NCBI RefSeq assembly: GCF_000346485.2
Contig: NZ_KQ976354.1
Span: 7,060,141-7,124,140, forward strand
Source of the DNA: Scytonema hofmannii PCC 7110
GTDB lineage: Bacteria; Cyanobacteriota; Cyanobacteriia; Cyanobacteriales; Nostocaceae
Reading direction: 5' to 3'
DNA length: 64,000 bases
Shown here: one piece after another, positions 63,087 to 64,000 of the stretch
Position numbering within the stretch: the first letter of the stretch is position 1
Layout: every line of letters begins with the position of its first letter
Notes under the pieces: model-generated
Seen by the model: the letters and a program-made list of their open reading frames with translations, nothing else
What the model was told of the DNA's origin: nothing
The model's database searches: none
Program-made: the position numbers and the translations under genes

Positions 63087-63788
63087 TTAAGCAGGCTCAA
63101 CACGTAAAGTAGCAAATGAACTAGTACGAGTTTTTGCTTTAATGGGATGATTTGACCAAGCAAAAAAACGCGTTAAATTGATTGCACAAGCAGTGGCAAC
63201 GTGTTGTAAATGTGTTTTAGCTAGTCCAAAATATCGCGTTCGTCGCAAATCAAATCTACCAACAGCTTGGGAGATGGTACCCTCAACACCAGATCTGCGT
63301 GCGTAGTGTTGCTGAAACTCTGGAGTTTGTTGTTGATCGCGACGCTGTTGGAGTGCATCATATTCTTCACGAGGTCGCAACTTAATTTTTCTGGGAGCAG
63401 TTTGAGCAGAAGTACAATCACTTCTCACAGGACATTTCGCGCAAGTCTTGCGCTCAAAGACAACTTCAATTAAAGGATTGTGATTGCTGTCACGAGTTTT
63501 GCGCCAAATTCGACTCCAAAAACCTTGTGGACATTGAACAACTTGATTGTCCCAATCAATGACAAACGCACTTACATCAAACCCTGTGTTTAACTTGGCT
63601 TGCCAAGAAGTATCAACAGCCACAGGTCCAACAACAGAAACTTGATAAACCTGATGACTTTCAACCCCACCATGTTGCTCGTCTAGGCTGAGATTCCATA
63701 CATTCGCCTTTTCAAACAAATCAAACTGTTGTTCCAATCGCCCACAACTGACGCGTTTCTTGTTCCGTTTATCCTCTAAATTTCTCAT
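63087..63788 (-). pseudogene. IS1182-type transposase, C-terminal half only
   Basis: About 233 residues. VYQVSVVGPVAVDTSWQAKL, CPQGFWSRIW, CAKCPVRSDCTSAQTAPRKI, RSGVEGTISQAVGRFDLRRTRYFGLAKTHLQHV and AINLTRFFAW match the second half of IS1182/DDE transposases of about 450-500 residues. The first half, with two catalytic aspartates, is missing, so it should be inactive. The first ~40 residues (MRNLEDKRNKKRVSCG) do not look like the family and may be foreign sequence. Confidence 0.8.
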
Positions 63789-63907
63789 GATTGAATTCAG
63801 CAATGATAATTTCCCGACTTCAGACTCTATTTGCTCTCATTTCATTTGCTCTCAGGTGCCCTCTTGTCTGTCAGAATCTGATGTTGACTCTGGTGTCTCT
63901 CAAAATC

Positions 63908-64000
63908 GGTTGAGTACGATCGCCTGTCTATCGGATTGGGTTGAGTACGATCGCCTGTCTATCGGATTGGGTATTGAGCACATCCCCACCACCGCGCAAG
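63908..64000. repeat. Right arm of the 93-bp inverted repeat
   Basis: Mirror of 62867-62959, containing two 31-bp units in the opposite direction and ending CCACCACCGCGCAAG at the window edge. Confidence 0.92.

Larger units (their letters stand above)
62867..64000. mobile_element. Inverted-repeat-bounded segment with a broken IS1182-type transposase
   Basis: A 1.13-kb segment bounded by perfect inverted arms of at least 93 bp encloses one truncated transposase gene. The arms contain tandem 31-bp units, so they may be two copies of a dispersed repeat rather than true transposon ends. The right end may lie beyond the window. Confidence 0.55.

Noticed and set aside
1..64000. tRNA, tmRNA or rRNA genes
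   Set aside because: No cloverleaf with T-arm and CCA-type end, and no conserved rRNA or tmRNA segments, were found by eye; the two structured regions lack their hallmarks.

Overview
The window reads as chromosomal DNA of a filamentous, probably heterocyst-forming cyanobacterium (Nostocales-like). Evidence seen in the sequence: frequent HIP1-type GCGATCGC octamers, many heptanucleotide tandem repeat arrays (TGACCAG, CCAAAAT, GGTTAGT, CCCCACT types) between genes, moderate G+C, and cyanobacterial-type versions of SecA, ClpP, UbiX, ArsM/ArsS and a short RecQ. Species cannot be named from the sequence alone.

Layout. 1-1.4 kb: the end of a C5 DNA methyltransferase followed by a TdeIII-like restriction endonuclease. 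1.7-12.7 kb: housekeeping genes (recQ, pheS, surE, an MBL-fold hydrolase, ribF, a MoxR ATPase, a diheme cytochrome c, secA). 12.8-14.9 kb: an arsenosugar pair, arsM-arsS. 14.9-15.2 kb: two tandem copies of what looks like the small RNA Yfr1. 15.5-21.1 kb: a quinone oxidoreductase-like enzyme, a pentapeptide-repeat membrane protein, a small hypothetical gene, a DUF433/DUF5615 toxin-antitoxin-like pair and a dienelactone hydrolase.

21.2-46.8 kb: a ~26 kb exopolysaccharide locus, entirely on the minus strand. In transcription order: a CapD/FlaA1-like NDP-sugar dehydratase, an FkbM methyltransferase, a MurJ/Wzx-like flippase, a DUF4874/DUF4832 exported protein, two GT4 glycosyltransferases, a Wzy-like polymerase, two more GT4 enzymes, a VOC protein, an FkbH-like HAD enzyme, an acyl carrier protein, a GNAT protein, an initiating sugar-phosphate transferase, a PIG-L deacetylase, a DegT-like PLP protein, a PhyH-type dioxygenase, a FemAB-like protein, a canonical DegT aminotransferase and a Wzc-like tyrosine autokinase. 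Together these could make, decorate, flip, polymerise and export a polysaccharide. The FkbH-ACP-VOC-GNAT block suggests a carrier-protein-bound glyceryl-type (or related) acyl decoration and is the most unusual part.

47.7-62.7 kb: ilvN, mobA, a DUF255 thioredoxin-fold protein, clpP, a low-complexity protein that may be a single-strand-annealing-type factor, an RNase II/R-family protein whose catalytic aspartates are replaced, ubiX, a LapA-like membrane protein, a small conserved protein, an NB-ARC STAND protein without repeats, aroK and argB. The ~430-base regions upstream of clpP and of the RNase-like gene both look like structured RNA. 62.9-64 kb: half of an IS1182-type transposase inside a perfect 93-bp inverted repeat that reaches the right window edge.

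Best candidates for a second look: the branched RNA before clpP, the tandem Yfr1 copies, the apparent pseudo-RNase, the carrier-protein block in the polysaccharide locus, and heptanucleotide repeats that supply start and stop codons or lie inside coding regions.
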